Assembly (NCBI GenBank): GCA_900239685.1
Contig: OENT01000351.1
Coordinates: 62,001-126,000, forward strand
Length of the DNA: 64,000 bases
Origin: Rotaria macrura
Taxonomy: Eukaryota > Rotifera > Eurotatoria > Philodinida > Philodinidae
Direction: 5' to 3'
Shown here: positions 38,501 through 51,700 of the stretch, piece by piece
How positions within the stretch are numbered: position 1 is the stretch's first letter
Layout: every line of letters starts with the position of its first letter
Position numbers and translations under genes: made by a program
The notes under the pieces: generated by a model
What the model was told of the DNA's origin: nothing
The model's database searches: none
The model's input: the letters and a program-made list of their open reading frames with translations, nothing else

Positions 38501-40684
38501 TGAATCGATTTTTCATGGAGACACACATTTTGATTTTATGCGGATGATGCTCATGTGTACAGGCTAACTAAAATAAAAATCTTGATGGAGATAATTTGGT
38601 CTCAAGGCTTTTTGTATTATCATTGTATGCTATGAATCGAAAAGAAAACTTTATCCTATGGTGAGAACTGAAGCCATCGTCAGTGATAAATATTAATTTG
38701 TTGAATTCGCGCGCTATTTTGATGTCATAAATTCATGTAGAGCATTATCTCTGGAGAAAGAAAGCTTAATTATAAAAACGCAAGTGTCGATAACTTTTAT
38801 GTCATGTCGCATTTTTCCAGCGTCATGCATAACTATCATTGAACATACTCTAGATTTCTATAATCTGATTTTACGGGTTTTTTAGTTTTGTCAGATTTTT
38901 TTCTATTTTTACACGCCAGTCAGTCAAGAGCATAATATAAATGATTTAAAATGTCTACAAAAATTAATGCATATAAATTGCATCGACTAGCCCTCTTTCA
39001 AACAGAAGCCATTCGACATCATTAGATTGTGAACGCTCGATGAAATCAGCATAGAGTACACTACAGTTTTTATGGATATGAAATTAATCGTGAATATAAA
39101 GAGTACTTTCATCAAAATATACCTAAGATCGATAAATTCGAATGTCGTTAGTATTTTAATGTATAGTCTTCTTCGATCCGAATCCTTCGAATGTTCCAAA
39201 CTATTAGTTTTTAACAATTTAGCATAAACAACTTGATACTATCTTATGATCAATTGCTAGGATTGTATATTTTTCCAAATGACTATGCAATCATGCAAGC
39301 CAATTAACAATAATCGCGGTCACATGCTTAGAATAATACTATTTATCTATTGAAAAATTTTGCAGGATTACCAAATCAGATTTTACACCAAAAAAGCTTA
39401 CCGCGATAATTAACTGATGACTTGTTTTTGAGAGATAATCTAGAAGATATTCTATTTCTTTCTTATTTTTATGATGTACTAGCGTATTGACAGAGAAAAT
39501 GATGATTGTACATTTTTAATTCAAGGTTTCTATGTCTTTCCTGTTAGCTATAGCAAATACGTTATGCAGGTAGAAAGGAAAAGTCAATTGACGGTGATTA
39601 ATTAACATATCCATGATGACTCAAATAAGAGACAATGCTATAAAGTATTTATAAGCCTTTGATGATAATTGCGTGGATGTCATAATTCTTTCTTCATATT
39701 CGAAGTAGTGCAGTCATTTTTATTTTTGTGCAAATCATAATTTAGATTCAGAATATCGATCGCAGCGAAGATTAGTTAAGCATGATTTTTGTCATCCTTT
39801 TGACATTCACAAGAGCAACGATATTAACTAATCATATTAGAATATCACAAAACGATGCACGTGAATATTTATGAGTTAATGAAAGCGCAAGGAAGAAAAT
39901 TGAGGTGGAGCTGTTAGAATATCTACATCATATGTTGTTCGTTTCTAGAAAATACAGATTATGCATGTTCAAGCCTTCTCTTTAACAGCATCATATTTAC
40001 ATTATTCATTTTTTGTGTTCTACATATATCTCAAGCTATTGGTTCGTCGATGGTCTCTATGCATTCTGCTCGTATAGCAAGATAGTTTGATTCTGAAAAC
40101 GTTTTTCAATGACATATTTTCTCTTTTTTCATGCTATTGAATGTTGTGTTTTGTTCGAAAATCGTCGGAATATGACCAATTTTCACATTATTATTGAATG
40201 TTATTTCAATCGATAATCAAGATTAACAATGATGTATCAGTGCGAAAAGATGTAATATAAAGATACTGCATAAAAAATGCCTATCAGCTACTAGTTGGAT
40301 AAGATAATTGAGAACCATGAAAATTGATTTAGTTTTTAAAGATGTAACTATAATCAAATGAGAAAGAATTAGCTACCGTCAAAATTGATTGCTCTTAAAA
40401 AAATAATTACAGTCAGATAGAGACACTTCTCATTTCTGATGTTTTGTGTTTTGACACTGAGTTTAGAAAAATAAATCCTTTTAAATCGTATTGTCAATTC
40501 AAATTTGAAAAACACACTGTCATTGATTTCATTAGTAGTTTTATTAAAATTGAAGAAAACTTTCGAAGAAATGAAAAATATGACAGCTACAAAGGATCAA
40601 TTAGATGATTTGTTAAAGTGATTAATAGTGAAAAGTTTTTCTTTTGTAATTAAACGCCGACGAATATTACAAGAACGATACTCC
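35567..40684. other. Long gene-poor region
   Basis: About 5.1 kb without a supportable gene. It includes an AT microsatellite near 36111-36127. Open frames (for example 36358-36603, 37226-37471 and 38987-39217) have random composition and no splice context. One short coding-looking tail occurs on the plus strand at about 40551-40622, ending in an acidic DQLDDLLK and a stop, but no upstream exon could be joined to it. Confidence 0.5.
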
Positions 40685-41096
40685 TTAATCATCATCTTTT
40701 CTGGTTGGACATACAGCAATTCTTGGCTCAGGAGGCATCATAGGTGGACAATTAGAGATTTGTGGTTCAGGAGGCATCATAGGTGGACACTTAGAGATCT
40801 TTGGTACATAAGGTGGACAAGCTGATACTTTTGGAGTTTCTTCATTGTCTGAATAAAAACACATTCAATAGTTGTTAAACGGTCTCGAATAATAATTTCA
40901 TCTTATTATCAGTATGATACTTACTGTCTTGATCCATGGAGCTTGATATTAAGGTTGATATGTGATTTGTGGACGACCCAAAAATACAAATGTATGCATA
41001 GCATTGTTTTTCACATGGGTATTTAAACAGAATGGTGAATGATAATTTGATACGGCTGAATAAACTTCTGATGCAAAAAGCAAAAGAAACAAACAT
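40685..41096 (-). CDS. Small Cys/Pro-repeat protein
   Basis: Exon 2 (40848-40685) encodes tandem near-identical units: SACPPYVPKI, SKCPPMMPPEPQI, SNCPPMMPPEPRI and AVCPTRK, then DDD and a stop. The unit is 12-13 residues, with one Cys-Pro-Pro core each. It joins in phase (A|AC gives Asn) through a 76-bp intron with GTAAGT donor and TTATTCAG acceptor to an exon ending MDQD at 40925. The upstream part of that exon (about 41096-40925) opens with a hydrophobic ATG-led segment (MFVSFAFCIRSLF) that could be a signal or membrane anchor, but its composition is less convincing and the true start may differ. Regular Cys-Pro repeats suggest a secreted or structural (cuticle-like or matrix) protein. No family was recognised. 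Confidence 0.5.
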
Positions 41097-43372
41097 GAAA
41101 ATTTAAGCAAAACATACTAGCCTTGATTTTTATAAATTTCTTATTAATCATTCAAAATCAAAATACTTTAAAGAAAAACAGTAAATATCATCAACAGTTA
41201 GATTCATGCTCACATTATATTTAATAAATTTGTCGCCATCGTACATCAACTAATTTTAGAAATCATAATATGCGTCGCTTCTCTAGATAGTAATCTTGTT
41301 TTAGTCTGATGTGAAGTAAATTTTCAGCACGTTTTCAAGGCAATCTTTCTCTTATGCATTGGCATACATCATTAGTAAAGCATTTGAAACTAAAAATAAA
41401 AATTACAAAGAAGAATTATGTTTCGAACATTCCTTTTCGAAGTTTATATATTCACAAAGCTCCGTTTAACCTATTAAGATATGTTGTACTTTGGATTTTG
41501 ATCATCAAAGGGCTCATACCAACCGTAGAACTGAAGAGATTAGATGAAAAATATTCTGAAATCGAAGTGATTAATCTATCCTGTAACTGGTGTCTTTACA
41601 GAGAAAATAAAGCATCTCAATTCTAAAGATAATGAATAGATTTTGGAGGAGACGCGTATTTTTAGTTTGATACATGATTAATATCTCAACTATGATAGAA
41701 CTGTTAAAAGTCTATTATATCTTGAACTTAAATCATCATCGGCAACCATTCAAGTACAACATCTCTTTTTACCATTGGATCATCGAATGCCGTTACGATA
41801 TGATATATTCATACTTATGGTTATTAAAAAAGATATTACAATATTGCACAGTTCTTCGACATCTCTATTTGAATGCTAATAGTGGGAAAATGATGAAGTA
41901 TATCTGCCATCTACTCTGTATATATTATTAATATATTTGCCACGATAATCAATAATGCTGAAACTATCGGTGGACTATACAGATAGAATCCATATCAACT
42001 GTTAATGTGACCAATATCAATATGCCAACGACAAACCTAGGCAAAATTGAATAAAACTAATGACATCTGATCACAATCTTATCATGATGGAATTCATACT
42101 TCACGTTACAAAAGAACAAGTGTGATAAAATACATAGCATGCTTACAATATTAAAGTTAAGCTTTTCAATTTTTCGTGCATACAATTATTCTCTTTATAC
42201 AAGATTGAGGATATCAGGGAATAAATATTGATATGTATCAATTTCGGCAAGAACCTATAGATATTGGTGAGTGAGAGGGTTTCAGATTTATCAAGTTTTT
42301 ATATATTTATAGTCACATCGATACAAGTTAATCATATTGATCGAATCTAAGAAAAGTGATTGCTAAGTTCTTGTTCCATCTGTTCCTAATTGGATATATC
42401 ATGACTTGAAATGGAATTCAATAGACAATTTATTCGAAAATGTCGTTGATTTATTTTCACAAGTTTATAATAAATGGAACGCAGCATACATCTAGAGCAA
42501 GATTGCATTATACTACTGAGAGAACGCTCAATTCGAGTACGAATGGCTCAAGATCACAATGGGTTTGTATATAGCTATATCAGACATATATATATACGAG
42601 CACAGCACCGATGGATAAAACCAAAGTTCATCTATATCAACTACTTATTCTTAGCGATGATAAGAACAAGAGTGACATGATAACTGCTTTTTACTCTAAA
42701 TATTATAGATTCCTTGTAGTCACAGATAATAAATTTATGTAAGTTTGCTGTCATTTATTATTAGATTTCCTAATATTCGTACGCTCTTGAGCCAATTGAA
42801 ACTGTCTATTAAATGATCAAGGCATCTTGAAAGAACTTTTTCGTGCACGAGCACTCCAACATAAAAATATAAGACAGTATTTTTTATGCAAATTCAATAG
42901 CTAGAGAATATTTCTTGCTGCATCAGGTTGACTTAGATCATGACGAATTTAAAGAAAAATATGCAATATTTTTCTGAAGTTACTTGTTTTCTCGTTATGA
43001 AAAGGTACGTGTATACGTATAGAAACTATATCTAGTCTTCTGATTTTGATTGAATTGGGTTTGTATAGAACACAATAAGATTTTAATTTAATATGTTGAG
43101 TTTTACATGATTGTAACTGGTAAGCAGACGAAGACAAATATATGTCTTTATTTACATCGGCTAGTTTTGACTTGAGTTTTCTAGTTGCTTGTATTATATT
43201 TTGTGAAATAAAATGTTATAGACTACTATGAATAGTTTTAATGATGAATAAAATGTTTTCGTTTGATTTTAACAATAGATATACACGTCTGTTAGTTTAT
43301 GCTAGAAATTAAAAGTGTTGTATCGATTTCTTTGATAATCACAATTACATCCAATTGAACCTTATGAATTTA
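41097..43372. other. Intergenic spacer
   Basis: AT-rich DNA with two adjacent plus-strand frames (41354-41626 and 41674-41931). The second includes LLKKILQYCTVLRHLYLN, faintly like a leucine-rich F-box remnant, too weak to call. Nothing else was identified. Confidence 0.4.
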
Positions 43373-44490
43373 TCAAAACCAAATAGCTTTACCCTGTTGT
43401 GGGAATATCAAATTAAAATATGTAGCATCTCCGTTCGAAAGTTGTTCGATGATTTTTTCTCGGGCTCCTTTTTCTGGTTTGATATGTGTAACAATGATTT
43501 TAACATTTTCCATTGAATGATAACTTCTTAAAACATTGAGTTCTTTTAGAAGCCAGTTAGGAGTCAAATGTCCGAATAATAAATTATCTGGACGTTCATT
43601 GGGAAATGAAACTTCAATAAATATAGCTTTTAGTTGATTTGTAGCAACAAGTGGAGCCATCTCTTTCCATAGCCGATTGAGATATCTAGGTGAATACGTC
43701 GTATTATCGGGTTGCACTATCTTTTCAACATCATCTGGACCCGTATCACCCAAATAAAGAATGGAAGCCGAAGGTTCATAACGACGAGATACAAGAAACG
43801 CCGAACTCAGAAACGGACACGTATGACATAGACGAAAAATACGCACATTTAAATCTGTATTAGCTATGGGAACGGATACTGTCGAAAGAGGATCTAGTAT
43901 TTGATAGTCATAAGTCTAGTGAAAAGAAATGAATATTTTGAATAGGATATTCTAAGATTCAATTATAACTAACTTTGAGACCTGTTGAACCAAAATCAGC
44001 CCAAAGTTGATTATTAAAAATATTTTGTCGAATAATGTTTATTGTTTCGTTAAGTCCAATAATAAATTTTCCTGATTTATCATTCGGTGCATTAAGAATA
44101 AATCCACTCATGTGATCAAGATGACCATGTGATATTATATAAGCTTTTATTTGTTCACGAATAAATGTTTCTTTATCTGTATTTGGTGGTAGTGAGTTTT
44201 GTTGAATGGCTATTCTATACATATTCATTAGTTAATATAAAGAACTGAAAAGAATACAATTTTCTTTACTCAACGCCATGACGAATAGTACCACCATCAA
44301 GCGATATATAGGCCGAACTAGGAGTATTACCATTGACTGATGTAAGCAAATACGATGATAGATTATCTTCATCTAGACCACCAGTTGTACCAAACGGAAT
44401 AGCATAGAAAACTGATGCAGCTTGTTTCGTTGATTGAGATCGCCCATTAACAACAACAATGATCACGGGAATAAGTGTAAGAATAAGCAT
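43373..44490 (-). CDS. Class II 3',5'-cyclic-AMP phosphodiesterase, secreted form (334 aa)
   Basis: Three exons in phase: 44490-44270, 44214-43974 and 43915-43373. The protein has the metallo-beta-lactamase fold signature of class II PDEs (yeast PDE1, Vibrio CpdP). It carries HGHLDHMSGFILNAP at residues 103-117 (metal ligands His103, His105, Asp107, His108), FGHLTP near 270, the aspartate of LYLGDTGPD at 211 and the histidine of VTHIKP at 298. One departure from the published class II pattern is Asn in place of Ser in the final position pair. The reaction is hydrolysis of cAMP/cGMP to the 5' nucleotide. The N-terminus (LILTLIPVIIVVV) looks like a signal peptide, implying an extracellular or periplasm-like location as in CpdP. 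Class II enzymes are typical of fungi and bacteria and unusual in animals, so transfer is possible. The introns show it is now a eukaryotic gene. Confidence 0.85.
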
Positions 44491-47400
44491 GATAGACCTG
44501 GAAAAAACTTATGAATTATATTCTTATTATGAAAATCTATTGTTTTTGAAAAATAGTTTGTTCATTTTTATTGAAAAACTAAACTCTTAACATCTTCTCT
44601 ACATTTGTGATTCCTTGTTCTGAATAAAAATAACATTAATAGGCTTAGTTTTCAAGAATTCCCTATCTCTAAATTTTGAGAGGATGTCCAAAATAAAAAT
44701 AGACAATCAACTTTTCAATCAGATGTTGGTGATATATTTACCCAACGATGCTCATGACGACAATTTTGTTTCGTTTTGTCAGTGCCATCAATAGGGAGAT
44801 ATATACAATCAATACTTCGAACAACTAAAAGTAAAATAGTTCTAATAATAAACTACCACTAATGGTATTAAATATGTACTATATAAATCAAATCACTAAA
44901 GACTTGTTTGACGATAATGAATCTATCTGACGCATTCACAAGTTTTACTAAGTTAAACTTAAATCTAAATTCATGAATTAAGACAAGCTGATCAATCTAT
45001 CAAACAACATCTCGAAAGACTATACAGTGTGGATTTAATGCATCTGTCGGAAAGAAGCGCATGAATAAAAAATTTTTATACGAGTAAAATAAACTCGAAC
45101 TTTGATGTATGTTTTGATTGTTTTCTTTTATTAACATGCTGCGTTTCTATGCATAATTCATCATACTTGAAAATTAAATAGCAGCTGCGTCTTAAAGTTA
45201 AAGTCTTAGATCTCTATGCGATCATGTCATTTTACATTTATTCATGAATAGAATGTAATTAGATAGCTCATGAGATTAGTAGTGAGTGCGATGAACTGGA
45301 TATAGCCACCATCATGATCAATAGTTTTCATACAAACTAACTCGTTTATCAAACGTTTCCGTTCTACTTACTAGCTGAAAAATTCAGATAAATCCTTTTC
45401 CAAATGTCTTGTTGTCTTAAGTTTATGTACTATTATCTTCTCGTTAATTGAATTCAGATAAAAAAAATACTAAAGATAGAAAATAGATGCTTACAGGCAA
45501 GCATTCAATCATATCCATGCATTTTCGTTTAATGACATGAAGAAACATTGATAAACTTACTTGATTAGTTTCGTGATGATAGATAAGCTTTGATCTTTCT
45601 AGCTAAGTATGAATAGAAAGTCAGTTGTTAGTCTATTCGTTGATTTCTATCGTTTGTTTAGATTAATTTTACGCTCAAAGATAATTATGATTGATATAAA
45701 AAATATGCTTAAAAATTTGCGCGAGTTGAATTGACAGTAATATCCAAATAGACAAAAAGAGCAAATATTAACCTTTACTTTTCAACACAAAGTACAAGTT
45801 TTCGATAAGACTGTGATAGCTCTTCATTACATATACGTTGAAGAACAGAAAAAATAAAAAAAATTACATCAAAAAATTTTATAAAGGTGAAAGGAAAATA
45901 AAAATGTCTTTAACATAAAACGCAGTATTTTCGAAAGGCTTATTCTTATCATCTGGTTGTCAGTTTTCCATCATAAACTATCCAAATGTTTTATAAAACA
46001 ATTCAATCAGGCTCAACATCAGATTATTTATCAATAGCATTTCTCGTATTTTTCTTACATCTAGATTATTCAAATATTTATCCAGTATGAGTACAATATT
46101 CCTAAGATTCCTTTCGTCTTTGCTCATTATCAAATTGATAATCGTATTCTGTGACCTCAATACATCTATAAAATAATTCCAATAGGAAAAGTACATCACA
46201 TTGAACTCGATGTTTTTATTGGAAAATTTTGAAAATTCCATATGAAACATCTAATTATTTCAACTCTCTGTGATAGGACGACTGATTATGTACGTCGCGT
46301 GCTTATGAAAATAATTTGGTGAATTTCACTTGAAGACATTAATTTGCCATGCACAAGAGGAATAGTTTGTTTTTTGGCCGCCCTAACAAAGCACGACAAA
46401 TATCAAAGACGAGTCATCATCAGATTTTGTAGTCCACTCTTTTTGTGTGTGTAGTGCAAAAGAAAATTTTTTCAAATAAAAGAGATTGACAATCAATTCA
46501 TGTTTTGTTGCTAATTCTACTTTATAAAAATCTATAATATGTAAAAATCAAGAAAGGACATCTTGTGGTAGTGGCATGAAATAATTGAGCAAGACTTCAG
46601 GTCTCGTTTTAAACACTAGAGCTTGAATTTCTTTTTTTCATTTGTTAAATAGGTGAGTCTTGCGTTTGAATTCTTGCACATGCACTTGAAATAAGCTTGG
46701 ATCGTACGTGACTATTGTATGTCCGTCTCTCAGTCGTTTCGTTGAAGTTGATATCACAACATTCGCCAACAAATTCAATACCGAAAGTGTGCAAGAAGCA
46801 CGAATAAACGTATAGATACAAGAATTCATTTCTACGGAAGCAATAGAGAAGATAATTAACCGGTAAGTCGTCACCATTTTACAGATCATAGCTGATTATT
46901 CACTGGTACTCGCCATGTAAGGAAATTGGCTCTTTCATTTTTTTATTTGTTATTTTTATTGACGGTGCTGATTTCTGGAAAGTACTTCTTTTATTGAAGT
47001 TTGACCGCACACAATCTGAATCAGGGAATCAAAATCCGAAATCAGTTTCTTAAAATTTAATATTGAATTTTTCCAATCTTAGAAAAGCATTTTTATATGA
47101 GTGAACCAAGAAATAAAGTATACAATTCTAAGAAACTGATTACAAATCTAGACACTTCATCCTTGATCACAAGACGGAAACAGCTGATTTCTGTTATTTT
47201 TCTGAAGTTTTTATTTAAATCAGTTGATTTAAATCCGAAAAATCAAAAACATGGGGAAAATCAGAATAATGAAAAATATCGGATTTAAACTGTCCCTCTC
47301 TAGATTGATATTTCGAACAACAAGGATGCTAAATTTTATCGTTTCAATCGAGTCACTGATTATTTTTTATTTCATGACTCTTTAGATTTTTTCGATTTAA

Positions 47401-48724
47401 AATTGATTTAAAATGAAAAGAATCAGCTATGTCCCCCCTACGATAAACACTTTATTTAGTTAAATAAGTCAAGATGAGTAATTATTAAAGTAAATCTTCT
47501 GTCATCGTGAACAGAGGTAAAAAACGATTCTCGATGTAGATCGACAACCGTGTTACCGGTTAATATCAACAGGATATCTCGATTGATTTAGTTACAAAAG
47601 AAAACAAATAATAAAAAAACAAGCAGTTCAGTTTATCAGATAATGTCCGACAATTATTTGTTCACAAAAAAAACGATAAAATGGGGAGTTTTGCATATTG
47701 TGACGATTAAAAAAATCCTGATTAATCTTTCGAAGCGAAGAGTAAATTGTAAAACCTTTCATGACTCTGTTCAACTTACGTTAGATAACTGAAGGCACTT
47801 TTAATTAACACATGGGATTGAAATATAAACAAAAAAAACGCATTGAGAAGCAAAAACGTCAATACTGATACGTCTAAAGCATCATATGTGTTATATATTT
47901 GTAATAAAATTTAACAACTTAAACAAGATACACTTTAAATAATATACGTGGCTAGAAAAAAGTCAACGGGAGTTATTAGTCTTTGATAGCCTACAAGGTG
48001 AAGATTAGACTTTGATATTGAATAGGTTCACTATGATTATTTGATTCTAGTAGTTGGACTTTTCAAGAATAATAATGTGGACGATTTTTATACGTTCAGC
48101 GCATGAATTACTGTAAATCTATCCGCAACTCATTCAAACGTTCAAGCACATGTCTATTAGAAGAGTGAGTGGATGTAGACAATTCTTGAAATCTTCTCAG
48201 ATCAAGATCATTAGAAAATATTCGGATAGGGATATGATTCACAATTAGAATTCTATGATTAACATGATAGAACCAATCATCATGCGCCTGAAAGAAAGTA
48301 TCCAAACGAATAATGAGAATTTTATATGCAATAGAAAATAATATAATGCATTGATTATACGTTTCGATAATGCGCACTTCATTCAAGTCGGTATTGATTA
48401 AAGTTATATTTCCTTCACTACTTCAGCAGAGATGAATGATTTTTCTTTCGAAAATGTTCGTATGAAATATGCAGTAGCTATAGAATTTCTTATCATTTGC
48501 TGATGATTATTTTCTGTCCAGTCCAATATTTACTTAATTCTAGTCAACGCCATTTAAGTAGAAAACTTCGCTATGCTTATTTTTAATTAATACTTCAGTA
48601 GTATTTTAAATAAAATATTATTTTCTATATAATGGGTTTATTTTTGTTTTGTCTCTTTTTATTATTACAAAAAAAAACATAAAAGTTCATCGTGTGAAAT
48701 ATATAAATCATGATTTTTTATGCT
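44491..48724. other. Gene-poor region with possible repeat debris
   Basis: About 4.2 kb with no full gene. An exon-like segment at 44824-44742 (minus) is treated as a finding. At about 47020-47440, motifs such as AAATCCGAAA, GATTTAAATC and GAATCAG recur in both orientations, suggesting old MITE fragments without clear ends. Minus frames at 45978-46250, 46638-46889 and 48108-48386 have no supporting splice sites or motifs. Confidence 0.4.
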
Positions 48725-51700
48725 CTATTGAGTAACAGATGCCGGTTTTTTAAAAAGACCTTGTGTAGATGGTTTTGGTACTGGATCAAAGGATATAAGA
48801 TTACCAAAAAGAATATGTTGAGCGATAGGAAATTTATCCAAGACCTATTGAACAAGAAAGCTGAAATAAACATAATCTAAAGATAGACAAGCAAACCTCG
48901 CCATTATACATTTTAATCATTCCTTGATTAACCTTTGACCAATGAGCCACATTCGAAATATCATAGAGTGTACTTGAATGTTCAAAAAACGGACCTGTTT
49001 TAACTTCATTGATAAATTTAATTGCACCTAAATATAAATAATCATTCGACAAATCTCGATAAAATCGTTCATCGATAGCTTGTTTTGGTTCAAGTGGACC
49101 CTCATCTGTTAACTGTGATGAACCCCAAAGAAATGGTAAGAATTGATAATCATCTATACACCATTGACCTTTTGATCCAGCTGGTTCTAAATAATAAGTT
49201 CGTTGCAATCTTCGACATAGATCAAGATAACTATAGTAAAAACGAAAATGAATTAGTTTAATTTTCAAAGAATAATCGAAGATTTTTACCGTGCAAACAG
49301 CTTCACTACTATAGCTCGACTGTCTTGTTCGGTGAGTGCTTCGATTTTGCACAAGCATAAAATAAATAAAGCAAAAGCTAATTCATGACCTAAAAATAAC
49401 ATAAAAAAAACTAGATGATTCTATTCAAATGATGAATCATCGTAACCTGTGCCATAATCTAAACGAGTACTATTTCCAAATGAATCATGTAGATAAGCAT
49501 CAAGTTCTTCGACATAACTATGAAATTGTTCCGGCAAAGCGTCTTTTAACAATTGCTCACTTTCCTATTCTCAAATGAAAACACAATTTAAATAAAGAAG
49601 TTGTTTTTCAAAACGAAAAACCTGTTTGAGTTTTCCATGCCAATCACGATAGCCAGCATCGCCGAAACGTGATCGACCTTTCGGAGGACATTGATCAATA
49701 AATGAATCAAGGTTATCAAGTAAAATAATTAATTTCTCAAGAATCTATGCTTAAGATATAAGTAATAGAAGAAAATCAAAAGATAATGAAAACAAACTAG
49801 TCATACTGGTGAAATAGGAATAGTAGCTGAATTTTTCAAACCATGTACAGCACGATTAAGTGATTGAACAAACAATGTATATTCTCGATATGCCTATGGA
49901 TAGTTTTAAAAGAAGATTTAATAATATGTATATTGAGAAACATAATCATTTTTGATTTAATTGATCATGATGAATAACGGGGTTTTGGTGCAAAGCGTCG
50001 AAAAGGAAAATGTACAAGCAGGGGGGGGGGGAGAGACAGAAACTATTAAACGTCAAGTGAGAAGATTTTAGTTTATTAGTTCCATTGCTCTCTTTTGTGG
50101 GATTCAAGCAACTGTATGAATCTATTAAAGTCGCCCCCCCCTCCCACCCACTAGAACGACCATGCCGATTAAAATTATTGATTTTAAGATTTCTAACTCG
50201 TTAGATAGAAGTTAGTGTTTGAAGATCTCACATAGGTTTCTTGCGACCCACCTGGAGAAAACTGTTTTAATTTCTCTAAAACACCTGCGGGTAATCGGGT
50301 GCGAAATATATGGTTTCAGTTTGCCGACACCCTAGGGCAGAATTGGAAAATAGGTGCTATCAATGTGTAGCGACAGATGTTGACTAGACTTTTAAACCAA
50401 TCCCGACTTTCTACCATTTGAAATGGTTGAAGAATCTGGGATGCGCAGACGTCTATATTGACACTCATAATCATAAGCAAATTCTTTTTAGATGTATTCA
50501 TCGAAATGAAAGTTCTACTGTGTGATGCCTACTTTAAAAGAAATCTACTCTGAGAAGTTCGTGAGGATAGAATGGTTTTTTCAAAACATTGTTATCAGAG
50601 GAGTAGCTTTAATGAGATACTTTCGTTTCCATATTTCATTTGATTATTGGCTTCAACTGTTTTTTAGGTTTCCTTCAATTCAGAATAGTGTTGAGCCTTG
50701 TGTCATACAATTTTTCGATATTTTTCTCTGAAATTATGAGCATCTTATTCGATGAACGAATCAAAGAATTATTAAAAAATCTACCTAATGGAATATGTCT
50801 TTTATTGCACAGATGTCGGTTCTCTAAAATAGTGGCATCGTTTGAGATGAAATATATCGTACAGATTGGATATCATTAGTAAGCAAATTATTAGGGGAAG
50901 TGTTAATTAACCAAAACGAAAAATCTCGAAAGAAAAATTTCGAAAAACAAAATCTCGAAAATTTTGAGAAAGAACTAATGTTGAATGGTTGATGACTCAT
51001 CTACTATTAGTTCGTCCGTTCCTTTGTGTTTCTTGGCTATCTATACAGTCTTGTACGTATATATAAACAAGTGGTGTTCACCTAAATTCATTCATCGTTA
51101 GTGCATAAAAAGGCGTTGCGCGATTATACAATGACCTCGATTGAATTTATACTTAGTAACAAAGGTAAACCTTTGTTAGTACTTGATTCGTATGTATACT
51201 AATTAAACAAACCAACTATTAAAAAGAAATATTGAAAATGAGTGCCACAGTGCACACCGATGCCAATGATCTGTTTCTTGAAAAAGGTGATCAGCAGCAA
51301 CTGATTCATATTCAAGCTGGGGAACTAAATAAAAAAAACTACTGTCATCGAACAACTGCTCAGTATTTTATCATCAAGATTTGAAAATTCTGATATTGAT
51401 TTAAAAGAATATCTTCTGAATCTATCATAATTTGTAGCAAAGGACGCGAAATCGGAAAAATAAATATTTAATTGATACTGTATTTGCTCTTGTGAACTGA
51501 GTTGTATTAATTTTTCTTTCGAGTTATTTTTTTACAGTTCTTATTCACGCGGTAAAGCACCACATCACAGTCATTTCTATATCATCTTTATTTGTACTGT
51601 TTGTTCACTAATTAACATACTTATCATTAATAAACCATCTATCTATCAAGTACTTCAATTAATTTCACTTTTTTCATTTTCGAGATTTCTAATTCTATAT

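Noticed and set aside
40551-40622. Short plus-strand tail ending DQLDDLLK
   Set aside because: It looks protein-like but is only about 24 codons; no upstream exon or start could be linked.
40628-40825. Plus-strand frame with Trp/Arg-rich repeats
   Set aside because: Antisense shadow of the Cys-Pro repeat exon on the minus strand, which has a splice acceptor and natural stop.
41674-41931. Possible LRR remnant on the plus strand
   Set aside because: Only one leucine-rich stretch, no F-box, no splice context; could be chance in AT-rich DNA.
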